Source: Arcuatula senhousia (taxonomy: Eukaryota; Mollusca; Bivalvia; Mytilida; Mytilidae). From it: 64,000 nt of DNA. The notes under the pieces were generated by a model. The model was given only the letters and a program-made list of their open reading frames with translations, made no database searches and was not told the DNA's origin. Numbering within the stretch: the first letter of the stretch is position 1; the number at the start of each line of letters is the position of its first letter. Location: the NCBI GenBank assembly GCA_963971305.1, contig OZ020304.1:35946502-36010501 (forward strand). The letters are read 5' to 3'. The position numbers were made by a program, and so were the translations under genes. Below, in pieces: positions 47,001 through 60,719 of this stretch.

Positions 47001-50000
47001 TCTGCCTTGCAGAAAAAATATCTTTCCCCATTTCCCTTGTAAGTGATTTTGCTCAGTCAATAACATGATGATTTGATTATTGCATTTATTTTAAAAGATT
47101 TAAATCAAAACACAATTCTTTATAGTTTAATGGAAAATAATATTGTAAAGGGAGGTAATTTTCCAGTTTCAATTTTTTTCAGAAGTCTGAAAGGATAGAG
47201 AAAACACAAACAAAAGTAACACAAAAACTCATTGATACTGACAGTAACAAAACAGCTGAACATAAGGTAGGGTATATTATAAACGGAACTGGTGATTTTA
47301 ACATCAACACCAAGTATCTCTTATTCAAACTAGTGATTTTAACATCAACACCAAGTATATCTTATTCATGTATCATTATATATGTATGTAATTGAAATTG
47401 ATTTACTAGGTGTTGATTTGTTAATATAGAATTTGAAGCCCTTTGCTTTGTAAACCCTTGTATGAAATGACATGCTTCTTTAACCTTTTGAGAGTTATTT
47501 TCAAATTTTATTTAAGATGAAATCCTACACAAGACATAGAAGAAATTTGGTTCTTTTTCCAAAGAATGTTTTTTATATTGTTAATTTTATAGATGCATAT
47601 AAAATACTGATTTTTCAGAGTAAAATAGACCCTAGTAAATTCACAGTGTGAAATGAAATTTATTTACTTTGGCATTTTTTTCTACCAAACTGTCAATATA
47701 AATGACGTTTTGAATTGTTTTGCGTTGGTGCATGGTTATTGATGGTTAATTTCCTATGCCATTCATAGATTTTTTTTATTAAATCAAAAACATTCACCGA
47801 CACTCCTGGTCATATTTATGTTATTCATTTGACCCAATTAATTATTCTACAATTTTTTTCTTTTAGGAATAATGTCATGTTTTTCATATGAAGTTTTTAC
47901 ATACTTTCAGGAGGAATTAGAAAGAATGAAAGATCAATTTATGCATGAAATAAGGGAATTGAATGAAAGACTACAGGCGGCAGAACTAGCCAAGAGCCAG
48001 TATGACCACCGTCAGTCTGGTAGATCATTCCTCGGAAATTTCGAAGACGAGGAAATGGAAAGACAAAGCTTACGAGAACAAAGAGAACAAGTTGCCATGT
48101 TGAAAGAAAAACTTCAGGATGATGTAGGTTGATGTTTCTCACTGGACATATCTAAAGCTCAATTATTTGTAGCTTGTATAATATCATAAGAAATTATTAT
48201 GCAATTTTATAATCCGTTTCACAATTGAATTTGATGTAGACACAAAAAAACAAAAAACAAAGATCATAAATGTTCTTATAATTTAAAAAAAAACCAATAA
48301 TATGAATTTACAAGCAACAATTATGTTTAAACTTCTATAGCATATATGGAAAATATTGGAAATGTTATAATGTTGTAATTCAAATCTAAAATGTCATATT
48401 TTTTAAAAGAATAGAAGAATGGTTAATTTGGGACTTCTGTTCTTTCAGATAAGAGCTATGGACAATAAATTTAATAGAAAGTTTGGGAAGAAAGAGAAGA
48501 ATTACCAGAAGCAAATTCAACAGCTGAACCAACAACATGCTGAGGATCTTAGAAAAGTATGCTATGACTCCTTTAAACTGATTCAATATAAAATCTTTTA
48601 CCAGCAAAGATTTTAATTCAAAACATATGAAGTACCCAGGGAAGGCACTTTTAATAATTACCTATGGGTGGTTGTTTATTCTTCATGACATCTGCATATA
48701 ATAACAGCTTTTTCTATCCATTGTTGGTTTAATTCAAAAGTGCCTTCCCTGGGTACCACATACTGTGGTTTCATTATTATTCGTGGATTATCAATTTTCG
48801 TGGTTTTAGTGGGTGGCCTTGACCCACGAAATTTGATACCCCACGAATAATAATGTATGAAAAGGAAATTTAACATTGATCTGTATGCTACAGACTTCAG
48901 AACAACAAATTCAAGAATCCACGAACTTATACTTTTTCATCAAACCACGAAAATTGGTACACACGAAAATAAATGAATCCACAGTATGTTTAAAATGGAA
49001 CAGCCCTTATAACTTTGATAAAATTAATTCACAATGTCCATCTCAGCTCTAAAAGACATGATCCTATGTTCTTTTCGTTTCTGCAATATTGTACATGAAA
49101 CATTTAATATTTTGAAAAGATTATTTAGATATTTTGTGTAGATTATTAACGAAATGTAAAAAAAATTCTTATGTTTCTTAGGTATATTTTACTATAATCC
49201 TTATTGGTTTTTTTTTCAGTTGAATGATGCTCTACAAAGAACCACCAATGCCTTAGCTGCTAGTAAAGCTCCATTAAACAGGAGACAACAAGAGGAAAAT
49301 GAAGAATTATTAAGGGTTTGTAGAAATAGAATGGTATAACTTCATTTGTTTGAAAGCTAGAATTGTACAGTGTTACATATCTAGTCCTAATAGCCACAGT
49401 TATAATGCCATCACTTGGTTATAACTAGTTTTCAGTTTCTTTAGTGTCCTCATCATTAAGGTCAGTTCTTCAATACCATCATCCATGTAATTGATCATGC
49501 CACTTATTTTCTTCTCTTGATGGAGATTTTCTCATACTAAAAGTAACTACTTTGTGCATTACAAACTGCAATAAAGGTATGATTTGAAACTTTTGACAGA
49601 TTTCCCTGCACCTTCAGAGTCAATGGAGGCTGTAGTTTTAGACTGTCAAACATTAAAGGACACTTTCAAACCCATTACTGAGAAGGCTTGTGGATCATAC
49701 AGCCTTATTATTCAGTCAGTGGTCAGTAGTGTCCTACATTGTATTTGTTTGCTTTTTATTTGATTTTCTATCTTGTCCATCCCAAACCATTTAAATGTGA
49801 TTTCTTTGACAATAAAGTATGCATGGTAAATGTATATAATTACATTTACTGTTCATATAATTAAAATGTAGTAATCCCATTGGTTAATTTGTCTTATAAT
49901 CATCTTTCATACCTTGATGAAATGTCGCTTGTGCCAGGTGCCAGAAACCAGGTTATGATCTTACTTTAGTCACAACTAAAATTTGTTCTTATCTAGATAA

Positions 50001-53000
50001 ATTCTCCTAACTTGAGTTTGCATGTGAATATTAATACGCAATTAGCTAGCGCGCTTCGTTAAAAATGTGCTACGGTCAACAGTTTTACACCCCAATGAAA
50101 CATGAGATACAAACATTCAATTCTTAAATATATCCATTCCTTTTATGAAAATAAGAATACATGTATGATGTATGCTACTAAATGCAGAATAATAAAAGTT
50201 CTAGATTTTTTTTTGTTGGTCTCAAGAATATTTGAACAAAAATGTCCTATATTGAAAATCATAAGCTTAGCATTGCATGTATCATAAGTGGCGAAAATAA
50301 AATTGCAAATGTAAGCACCTTAAAAATATTTACAATACATATTACATGTATATGAATGAATATAAATAGTGTATTCTATTAGGAAGTTACATCTAATGTT
50401 CAACTGATAGTATATTCAGTATAGTTTTTCCCCATGTTTATAAAGAAAATGAAACACTTATTTTTGGCTTGATTTCACGGAGTGAAAAATCTGGGTTATA
50501 AAATGGTGAATGGCGGCGGCAGTTGGGCAGGGAAGAAATTTGCGTAATAGTTTTCTCAGCAACTACTTATCACAGCCACTTGATATTTGGTATACAGCTT
50601 TTGGGTAGGGTCCCATAACCTGAAATTTGATTTCAGGTCTGTCACTCTCCTAAGTATTCCTCTTTAACTTAATCCAGCCATTTTTTACTTTAACTGATTT
50701 TTACAGTTCTATTGGAATTTCTTGGAGAGAACAAAGCTAAGAGTTACACAAACAGAAACAGACTAAAAGAAGCAAAGGGTTGATGTCATAAAATATTTCT
50801 CACACATTTCATTTATACTGCTATTTATATTTTATAGAGCACAAGAGAGACAGAGGTTAAGTTAAGACACAGTTCAGAGACTATAGAAGATATGATAGCA
50901 GCTGAGGTATGAGCATACATTTTCTTTGTTGTTTTATAGATATAAAAGAGCTTAAAAAAAACAAGATTGAAAACCTTATGTAGAGGGTATAACTTGTCAT
51001 AAGGCAATTTATCTTCTTTAAATAGATTTTATATGATCCGCAACAAATGATAAAATGTACTTTTAATTTAAAAAAAATTCAACAGAATTGATATCCAACA
51101 ACTGAAGATTGTTCTGCAAACTAAATGAAAAATCAAATATATGAAATGTATAGAAGATATAAATGTTTTTAATCTATGCTTTTCACCTGTTTGCTTGACA
51201 TATGATTTTGTCCAATATTGTTATTTGTATTACTAATTTACTTCAATGTTTACAGCAAGCTGCCATGGCAGCCTCAGCTGGTTCCCCTACAAGAATCATG
51301 CAGATGGAGCCTAGTGATGATGATGAAGAAACAGGTTAATAACAAAATCTAATCAGAATACAAAAGTCTAAAAATAGGATCCTCTATTCCATCTCATTAA
51401 CGTTTGAAGGGAATTAATTTCAAAAGCAATTATTATACGACCACACAATAATTGTGGATAAGTAATGGTATAATGTTTCCATCATTGTCGTTTTCTCATT
51501 GTTGTCTGTTTACTGTTATACTCAAATTCAGAATAGTGGTACCTTTATCAATTGAATTTAAATGACACTAACAGGTTCTACAATTAGGTGTCCTTAGAGA
51601 AGAAAGAGGTTTAATATTAGGTCAGTGAAGTTGGTCAGCCATGAAACACCTGTTAAAGTATAACTCATTAAAAGAATATCAATTCAGGTAGAAATTTAAA
51701 TGGATCAAACTGACCATTTGATCAGTAATTATTGGACAGGTGAGATCCATTTAAATTTCTACCTGAATTGATATGCTACATGATTTAATACTAACAACGG
51801 TGCTTCATGGCTCACCAACTTCACCGACCTAATATTAAATCTCTTTCTTCCCTTAAGACACCTAATTGGCAAACCTGTTGGTGTCATTTAAATTCTATTG
51901 AAAAAGGTACCACTATTCTGAATTTGAGTATATTAGTTCTTTTCTTGGTTTGATTTCGATTGTGATAAAATAAAGAATTTTTAATAACAACAAAGGTAAA
52001 ATCAGATACAAATTTTAGACTGTAAATTATACAAAAAAAAAAAAGATTTTAATGTTGATTATAAAATCTGCACATTTTTTTTCAGAACTTGGAACAGGAA
52101 CGGGTACAGGAAGTTTTGGTACAGGGAAACAATCCATGCTCAGTACAACCATGGGGTAGGTTCATATCACAGAGCTATCTGTACATATTTTCAAAACAGT
52201 TTTAAGATGGCAGTTCACAAATACCCAAGCATTTTCTCTTGTTGAATATAAATCTTAGCTTGGACTCCTCTGCTGTTTTAACTTTTTATCAAGGTATATT
52301 ATATAAGAAGAAATAACAATTTTCATACTTTCATACAGTGCTATTTGCTTTAAAAGATGATTATTTCTCAATCCAGTATATGATGTCCCGAGAAAAAATG
52401 CATATATTTTTTTTTATCTTCATTAGATTATCTGAATAAATACATGTATGAATTGTTTTGTTTGTAGGCTTTCAATGTAATTGCATGCATTCAGACATAA
52501 ATTTTACAGCAATATTTAAATAAATGTATACGTGTTCTCTATTTCTCTTTAAGTTTTCCCCTTTATTTTATTTTAAAAAGGAGAAATTGATATGGCTATG
52601 CTTTAGAAAAAGATTATTAAAAAACTAGTGTTTCAACAACAGATTTCATAAATAATCGTAGATCATTTAAAAATATTAACTTATAAAATTATAGTAACAT
52701 GTTCCAAATAATTACTGGATATAATTGATTTACAACTTTCTGTAAAGAAGTTTCATTGCCTTGCTGGCTTTCAAAGCTTATAATTTTAAAGACAGAAAAG
52801 AAATTTAAGACTTTGGGGTATAATAATTGCAGAGAAACTCCAGTACAGACACTTGATGCCCCTTCTAGTTCTATGGGCTCAAGTGAGGAGTCTGAAGCCT
52901 CCTCTTCTGAAAGCTTGGGGGAAACTTCCTCTGAATATAGAATTGTCCATTTAATTAATAGATCAAGGTAACTGTGGATGTTGGGGAAAGATCAAGCAGT

Positions 53001-56000
53001 GGTGGTGCACTGCCATTTTATCATTGATCATCAATCTCATCATTTATTTCATTGTCATCAAGAAAATACTTTGAAATTATTTCCATAATCATTATTTTAT
53101 AACTAAAATCATTTAATTGTCATTTTCATCATAGGTTCATGATGTTTTCATTCATTTGTACATTTAATAGATTAATTAATTTATATATTTATTACTCATA
53201 TAAAGTCAAGATGAGGATTCAAGTAGTGATAGTACCGTCACAAGGTACCAGTGTTTAAGCCGAGTGATAAAACAACCTTAAAATTTGATACATTTTGATC
53301 TTTTCCCCAGCTCTGCCTCCTGTCATGTGACCAAAACCACCACCATCTTCATATCATGTGACCAACTGTAACTATCCTTCCACCATTACCATAAATCCAT
53401 TTCCAAACCATGTATCATAAACATTGGTTTTATCATGTATCGTCACAGTGTTTTCTATGTATACATGTATAAATTGACATCAACATTTTCATATTGCAGC
53501 GTTCAATTCACATTTATATAATCGTTTGTTTGTGAACCAAGTATATACAATATTAACAAGAAATTATTAAATAGTTTATTCTTAAAACATGTAAACAAAT
53601 ACAGTATTTTTCATATCTCTGTTAAACTACATTTTTGGCACAAATGTAAGTTTGCTTTGTATATTTCACAATGGGGGAATAAGGTTTTTATATCTTAAAT
53701 TGTTTATTATAAAATTTTTAGTACTTAAGTTTGAAATTTCTTCATTTGAAAAAATAGCAATAATCGTAAAATTGATCATAAATTGAAGTGAAGTATTTTA
53801 TAGAAGATTTTTGGTAAAGCTGTTGTCCAACATCTTGAGAACATATTAAATTTATCACATTCAAGATTTACTGATGTTTAATAAACAATCCTCATGTTCC
53901 GGATATTTTCATTTTGCAGCTTACAAAATGTAACCTGTAGCAAGAATAAGATTATTTCATGCATATTCCAATGATAATACTACCAGTAAATAATTTTACT
54001 TAAAGAAATGAGTTTCTTGTTGTTGAAATTTTGTAGAACATTTAGAAGTGGGGAGATAACTCTAAAAACTCAGCAGTTCTTAGAAGAATTAAGAAAGAAC
54101 CCTACACTAATGATAATGAGGGATGAATTGGTCCAGCTACTACAAACTGAACTTGATAAAATAGGAGTACCACCAGTAAGTATTTCAAGGACAAAATAAA
54201 AATTTAGAGAATATTTAGATAAATTCATCTTGTAGAGTTTAATATAAAAGCCTCTGTATTAAGGCACAGGAAAAACTCAGGTATTTGTCATTTTTTAACA
54301 GTAGCTAGATTTGAAATATATATCCAATACTATTTTTCTAACAATTTTTTAAAATAAGGAACTTTCCATTTGCATTTATGTTATTCCAACTTATTTTTAG
54401 TATACATTTCAATTACTTCATGTACTTCATTTCAAATATAATGTTTTTTTTTTATATTTTAGGCTACACAAGGTTTACCAGATGATGTTCTTAGAAGTAA
54501 ATTACAGATTTTAATGGGCAGGAGACAAAACACAATGAAGGTAGGAATTCCTACGTATAGTACCAACTCTAAGTTAGGTGTTTAAATGGACACTGACAAA
54601 GAAAATTTCATCCCTGCACAAAGTCATGTAGGATGGTCCATTGAAACACTTTTTTTATCAGTGGAAATGAATGTCCGGTCTCATCTACATCTCAAGTTTT
54701 GTCTTGTGATGAGAATTAAGGTTTTAAGTCTTCACTTCAATTAAAATGAAGAGATGCAAAATCTCATTCTTTATTTTATTAATGAAATAGATAGAACACA
54801 AAAAATAATTTACTTTTTCCAAAGGTTTTATTTTCAAGGGAGATAATTGGCAGGAAAATATTTTTGTGACAAATTTTTTTTCTATAGAATTGTTTAGGAA
54901 AATTAGTTTTTCTTAAATTTTTAGAAAAAAATATTTTTCCCCTAAGTTTTTTACATGGCCTGTCATTTATAGCTAAAATCTGGTGTGCTTCCAGCTCACA
55001 ATGGTGCTAAATATCTCTTTCCCATAAATATAATCTATTGAAAAACAAAACTTAAGGTATAAACTAATAACTTTGCAAGGTTGTAAATCTGTTGGTCTAA
55101 AAGGTCTATGAACCCTTTTTTGTATTTTTTTTCAAAGATTATTCATTAAAGTTCATCGTTCAATTGTACAAAGTTTAAAAAAAATGTAAGGGATTTTGTT
55201 TATACTCCCTAAATCTCCTTAATCAATTGTTCTGATGTATTATAAATGCTTTAGAAAAGTTCTTATTTCAAAATGAATCCTTTTTATGATAATGCACAAA
55301 ATCAGATCACTCTATTCAAATGTTACATGTATTTGCTTTAAAAAGATACATTATATGAAGAAATATATTTTTTTTTATCTCCTGCTATGCAAATCTCAAA
55401 TAATTATACTATGCAATTCCAAAGTAATTAGTTTTGATTAAATCTTATATCTGTTACAGAAGTACCCAGTTTTCTCTGACTTCAGACGTCAGTATGATGC
55501 AGCAGCTGAAGAGCAAGCTAGGGAGAAACTAAGGCAGATGAAAAGATCTCCTCCACAAGGTAGTTGCTGTATATTGTAATGAAGTTATGATTCTGAAACA
55601 CAGTGAATTCTTTACTGTTGAAATAATTTCAACTTTATTAGACATCATAAACATGACACTAACTTAATATACTGTCAAATAATTGCTTTGTTTCACTCTA
55701 GTTTAATTTTTAAATCAATTTGGTTGATTTATTTTGGCTGATAGCTTAATTTTTGCCAGATATCACGGAGTAAATTTGAGGTAGAAAATGGTTGGGCGGC
55801 CGGTGATCATGGAAATAATTTTGGTAACAGTTTTCTCAGCAACTACTAGTCACAAACTCTATATATCTGGTATGCTCCAACAGCAAAAGGTCCCATACCG
55901 TGGAATTCAATTTCAGGTCTGTCACTCACCTGCTTCCTTTCAAATGAAATCTGGCAATTTTTTATTTTGACATATTTATTAAGACATTTTCTATCGATGT

Positions 56001-59000
56001 TAGTAAGTTGTTTCTTTGGGACTAGCTTATTTTCATGTGTAAATTTAAATTGTGTAATTTTGTGTCAATCATCTTGTTTCTCTAAAATAATTTAGTATAA
56101 TTAAAAATTATTAATAATGTAGAAAATAATTCAACTTTTTTCATATGATTGATCAAATAAATGCAACTTTATCTTTGCTGAAGTAAATGTAAATGGTTTT
56201 TTTTTTCAAGCACAAAGAATACAACAAATGCCACCAAGACCCAGTCCAGGAGGAACTGCTCCACAACCAAGAACACAGCCACAGTTTCAGCAACAAGCTA
56301 GACCTGTAGATCATTCTGCCATGTTTGCCACCTCACCAGCCAGAAATCCAAGCTCATCACCTCAAAGACCTGCAGCAAGCACCCAGCAAACCCCACCAAG
56401 ACCAACCCAAAGTCAACAAGTACCTAGACCTGCCCCCAGACAGGCTAGTCCACAAAGAACAGGGCAGTCAGGGTAAAAATTCATTTTACTGCAAACTCCA
56501 TTTGGACTGATCCATAAATATTCTGTCAATTTATAAATTAGTTAACAGTAAACTAAGACAAGAGCTATTTCAATGAACTAGAAATTTAACAAATTATACA
56601 CGCAGACAAGTTAAGTAAATGTTTATCAAAGCTTTACACACAAAATTCAGAAATCACTATAAGCTGTATCAAATAGCTCTTAACAATTAAATGTAGATTA
56701 TATTCAAATTTTGATTTATATTCAAAATCATTGCACAAAAAAAAACAAATTGCTAAAGGACAAAAATAAATCTTTTAATCTACAATTATCCAAAGAAAAC
56801 TGCAAATGACAACCTAACATTTGAAAAAAAAGTGTTCTTGAGCTAGAATTGTTCATATGTTTGGGTCATTTTGTATGGTGCTTCTATCATGTCTATTTAT
56901 CATTTACATGCACATGCATTTTTTTATTATGAATTTAAAGTGATTTTTTTTTAGATGGTCAAGTTTAACATTTATAACAAAAATATTCAACATAAATGAA
57001 TGAAGAAAATAAACAAATAATGCCAAAGTTGTTAATAAAACAATCAAATATAAAGCAAATGTGTAGCAATCAATTAGATTTGCAGAAAAAATTAGGAATC
57101 TATAAAACAAATGGTGTATAGCTGTATAAAATAAAGCAGGTGTGTTTAAATTTGGTGATTGTGGATTTAAAATTTTACCTATTGAATTGCTCTCACAAGA
57201 ACACGTTTCAGATGAACTGATTTCGACAATTTCTTTTATCGACTAAAATGTCTCAAAATTTGCACTTTATACTGCACTCATTACACAAAAGTTTATTTTG
57301 GGACAGGAGTTGATAATCATATGTTTCCACTTTGCAGTTCCAGTATTGACTGGACAAGTACACAATGGGACTCTGACGATGATGATGACGATGAGACAGA
57401 GAGTCAGCAGCCAGCGTTCCAACCAGTACGCCATGTCCCAGCTAGTCCATCCCGAACACAGCCAGTGGCAGCTCCAAGGTCACAGGTCATCATGTCCAAA
57501 CCACTTAATGATGATTGGGATGATTCAGATGTCAGGTACTATAAAATGTATATCTACTGCCAGAGTTTACACTGGTACATATCTACATGTATATAAAGGT
57601 ATAGTCACAATGTTAAACTCCACATGAAGTCATTAGAAGAAATACTGATCAAAATCACTGCCATTTACAGAAATTGTTATTATTCTTAACCTACATGTAT
57701 GACACAAAAAACTACAAATTATAGATGTACTGGAAAAAATAAATGAAAATATTCATACATGTACCTCTAGATTCTGTTATATAAATATTTAATGGATTAA
57801 ATGCATCTTTTACCATTACAAAACTACTGTTTTTTGTGTACTTGGTTCTTTGTGATGATATTTTTGTCTACTAATTTTGTCTTTTCGAAATAAAGATGTT
57901 TGATTACCCCTTTGCTTCATTCACTTTACTCTAACTTAAAAACTTCCTTCATTGTATTTGATGTTGTTGTTTTTTTCAGTGAGCTTGAACCTAAATTTAG
58001 TACAGCACCAGTCAGATCACAGCCTCATCAACAAGGCTTTGGTATGTCAACATCGCCACCTAAAGGTCAAAAGGTCGCAGAACTGTCCCGAACTATTGAA
58101 AATCAGTTAGCAGTAAGTAAAATAGAAAAAGAAATCTTTTATGCTGCCTTAATGAAACACATACTAATTATAACTCAATTTTTCTCTTGCATTGTTTGTT
58201 TCTTTGAGGAAGATGTGAACAATTTTGCTTGTAAATATAAACAATTATCAGAACAATTTTGAAACAGATAAATACACAAGATTTTCTATTTCAATAATTT
58301 GGGGGGGGGGAATATATAAACATGACATTCTTGTTTAAAGTTCTGACCATCTTAATTGTTGTTCTGGTATATTCCTCAAATGTTTTCGCAAGACTCACTG
58401 GTCTAAAACAATCCATGGTGCTTTATTTTGTCTACCAGATTGTCACATGTTTTATAGGGTCGTCCAAATAAGAAGATAGCAGGAGCAGTAGATATCATGG
58501 GACCATCTAGTCCACCTAAGTCTGCTAAACAACCAGATGTCCTGGTAAGGAGCATAAATTTTGATAACTTTATAGAATTTCATGAAACACATTTAATCTT
58601 TTCAGAAAAGAATGAAGCCTATAGATTATCTGGTTTTAAAAGAAGTTAAAGTGAAAAACTTGGAAATTTTAAAGTGAAATCGGTTTTCTCAGCATAACTT
58701 CTGAATGGCTTTAATTGAGTTTCATGAAACTTATATCAAAGCTTATAAAACTTTAACCTTTTGCTAATAAGGGTCTTCCTTACTTTTCAATATGCAGTAT
58801 TTGTTGATCTTGGTATTTTTATTGAAAACTACTAGTGATTTAACATTTGTATGTATCTGGAAAAAAGCAGTGAAAAGAATGACATGCCTCCTGTATTTGT
58901 AGGATGATTTCTCTGACAGTGATTGGGATGTATCTCCTGTTGAAGATGAGTCGCCACAAAAGAAAAGACAAACAACAGCAGCAAAGTAAGTTTCAGTTAT

Positions 59001-60719
59001 TTCAGAAAATTTACTGAAATAACATAGACCAACAGTCCTTTTAATTCATTGGCTGGATTTCACATAGTGAAAATGAATGATATTAAGAGGTGAAAATGGG
59101 GCAGGAGGCAGGTGTGGAAAATAAATTGAAACAGACTTCTTTGCAACTTCTTATCACAGCCTCTTGGTATTTTGTAAATGCATAAACAAGCATACCATTG
59201 ATTTCAGGTGTGGCACTCATCTACTTTCTGTTTACCAACTTGGTTAAATTCCGACATTAATGGTAAATGCTAGGAAATTTTCATAACAGTTTTCTCAGCA
59301 ATTACTAATCAAAGCCTCTCAATATTTGGTATATAGCATCAGCACAATGTCTTATATCAAGAAAAGGACATGTTAAGTAGGAGTGATTATTTTGAGGTTT
59401 TACTTGCAGAATGTGCATTTTAAAGTTTTATTAAAGATGCCATTAATGCTTTAATGAATTAGGTTAACATATTTGTAACAAACAATTTCAAACATCTTTT
59501 GTTAAGTTTCAAGCCTTAACCACCAAAACATTTAACAAATGAATTGAATGAGTATAAAGAATAGATGGACAAGCATCAGCATAAATGAATAACAACAAAA
59601 TTCAACATGAACATTTCTTATCTGATTGTTAAAGCATTAAGTTTCACCAATGATGTGTCTCACTGTTGTCTATATTTGCCAAGCCCATAGCGTGATGAAT
59701 CCACTAAAAACAAAAGTAGTTACAAAGGGGTTCTGGGTGGCAGTTTATTTTTAGTCAACTACCCCTCAAAAACACATTGCAAGACTGTATGTGATTAGAT
59801 ATATCAGATACCTTCTCAAGGGTGTTAGTTCCTTCCAATACTGTAGCTTTCCCACAATTCAAACTGACTGCCCTTTATGACCCATATTTGTGAATTATAC
59901 AATAGTTTCAATGGTATTGTATATTTTTACAGAAAACCAGTGGCATCAGTGAGAGGAAGTCATGCTACAGATACATCTAATACTTACGGTACTAGTCAGT
60001 GGGGTTCTTCATCTAAAGGTAAAGTATTTATTTCAAATCAGTCCTATATAAGCTAATAATTTACAGTTCTTAGGAAATAATAAATGCCAAATAAATGGGC
60101 AGAGAAATTAGTATTTTTAAAGAACATTTTATAAAGAGGTCTCAAAGTTCCCCTATAAACATCAGAAGTGTTTATGCTGCTATTTGACAATGTTTTCTTA
60201 TTAAATTTATTCACACAAACTTCATTATTGAGCACATAAATTGATAGCTGTCATTAAAAAAAGGAATTATGATAATATGTCAATTACAACAGTTAATTTT
60301 TATGGAAGTTCGACATCAAAACAAAACAAAACAAAAACAAACCAAAAATTGCATGAAAAATCTAAACACTTTTTGGCCAGAATTTCACAGAGTGAAAAAT
60401 CCGGGTTATAAAAACTTTCGTAACGGTTTTCTCAGCAACTACTTATCACAGCCACTTGATATTTGGTATACAGCATCAGGGTGGGGTCCCATAATGTGGG
60501 AATCGATTTTAGGTCTGCCGCTCACCTACTTCCTGTTTAACAAAATACTGCCATTTTTGACTTTGACAGATTTTCCTTCATATTTTATATTGGATATGTT
60601 TTCTCTTTATAGGTGGCAGCACAGTTCCACCAGCAGGAAGTAAGGAGAGAACATCGTTTGTCAGCGTAACAGATGTAAGCTCGGATGAAGAACTAATGAG
60701 AGACATTGAGAATATATAA
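41077..60719 (+). CDS. DZIP1L: DZIP1/DZIP1L-family zinc finger protein, 24 exons
   Basis: Exons: 41077-41319, 41560-41631, 43621-43686, 45621-45758, 46492-46695, 47183-47266, 47911-48123, 48449-48556, 49220-49315, 50838-50906, 51256-51334, 52086-52155, 52833-52967, 53206-53244, 54037-54175, 54463-54540, 55460-55559, 56211-56472, 57338-57535, 57980-58112, 58458-58544, 58903-58985, 59933-60018, 60613-60719. All phases join: 2889 nt, 962 residues. The N-terminal domain matches DZIP1 ('VDWRKISSVDLDHI', 'LQENILNITFC', 'QLTIEYLLHSQE'). One C2H2 finger has C174, C177, H190 and H195. A long coiled coil runs from about 215 to 430. A conserved helical block is at about 540-585, then a Pro/Gln-rich stretch, and acidic D/W patches near the C-terminus. 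Family members act at the basal body/ciliary transition zone and in Hedgehog signalling. DZIP1 versus DZIP1L is not settled. Small exons 13-14 are the least certain. Confidence 0.9.
41744..41960 (-). mobile_element. Antisense LINE 3' tail in intron 2 of the DZIP1-family gene
   Basis: A five-fold GATAA run followed by 'atttattaagtccaattaag' and 'ggcccaagagggc' looks like the 3' UTR and simple tail of a LINE inserted in reverse. A short inverted pair (tcgatatg/..ttggttgatatattcttg) overlaps it. Confidence 0.45.
42515..43389 (+). repeat. 875-bp element with ATACCCCACGC ends and four 169-bp tandem units
   Basis: Exact inverted ends ATACCCCACGC / GCGTGGGGTAT. Inside, units start gtttgtaat at 42593, 42762, 42931 and 43100, exactly 169 bp apart and nearly identical. 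A tccgtccgtccgtc run is at 42561-42578. Each unit contains 'gaaacttggtatgcaagaag'. Intronic. Confidence 0.85.
44049..45230 (+). repeat. 1.2 kb element with AGCTCACCTGG ends and about five 155-bp units
   Basis: Starts AGCTCACCTGG and closes with CCAGGTGAGC at 45195-45204 and an agcctcttgtt tail. A cgtccgtcgtcgtcg run sits near the start. Units recur at 44509, 44664, 44819, 44974 and 45128 (155 bp apart). The 153-codon open frame across its left end is not a host gene. Confidence 0.85.
46832..46912. repeat. Short inverted repeat in DZIP1-family intron 5
   Basis: Arms aaactatttttctgtatgaa (46832) and its complement (ending 46912) form a hairpin of about 26 bp. Confidence 0.6.
48630..48760. repeat. 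Fold-back pair in DZIP1-family intron 8
   Basis: 'gtacccagggaaggcacttt' and its complement 'aaagtgccttccctgggtac' enclose about 75 bp. Confidence 0.65.
48762..48988. mobile_element. MITE-like element with TACTGTGG...CCACAGTA ends
   Basis: Inverted termini (tactgtggtttcatta / aatgaatccacagta) and internal repeats of 'cccacgaa' and 'cgtgga'. Flanking TA could be the target duplication of a Tc1/mariner-type element. A related 'tcacgaaaataaa' block lies at about 31230-31420. Confidence 0.55.
50470..50670 (+). repeat. 'ggatttcacggagtgaaaaatc' repeat family, copy 1
   Basis: Contains 'agttttctcagcaactactt', 'cacagccacttgatatttgg' and 'ggtcccataac'. Related copies occur at 55760, 59050, 60370 and 63550. 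Confidence 0.7.
51519..51930. mobile_element. 412-bp fold-back MITE with TA target site
   Basis: Arms of more than 100 bp start TACTCAAATTCAGAATAGTG and pair with their complement ending GAATTTGAGTA, with TA on both sides (51517-51518 and 51931-51932). An inner hairpin (caattcaggtagaaatttaa) adds a second stem. The TA target and lack of coding suggest a Tc1/mariner-type MITE. Confidence 0.75.
54830..55310 (-). repeat. Inverted copy of the repeat at 20265-20660
   Basis: 'agggagataattggcagg', 'ccagctcacaatggtgc' and 'aatctattgaaaaacaaa' are reverse complements of blocks at 20400-20645. Confidence 0.55.
55760..55960 (+). repeat. 'ggatttcacggagtgaaaaatc' repeat family, copy 2 (diverged)
   Basis: Keeps 'tatcacggagtaaa', 'cagttttctcagcaactact' and 'ggtcccatac'. 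Intronic. Confidence 0.6.
59045..59400 (+). repeat. 'ggatttcacggagtgaaaaatc' repeat family, copy 3
   Basis: About two units with 'ggctggatttcacatagtg' and 'cagttttctcagcaattact'. Intronic. Confidence 0.6.
60370..60560 (+). repeat. 'ggatttcacggagtgaaaaatc' repeat family, copy 4
   Basis: Close to copy 1 and to the 63550 copy ('gagtgaaaaatccgggttat', 'ttctcagcaactacttatca'). It ends about 50 bp before the final DZIP1-family exon. Confidence 0.7.

Noticed and set aside
57321..57596. Alternative frames over DZIP1-family exon 19
   Set aside because: Only the frame giving the acidic D-rich stretch joins exons 18 and 20 in phase.
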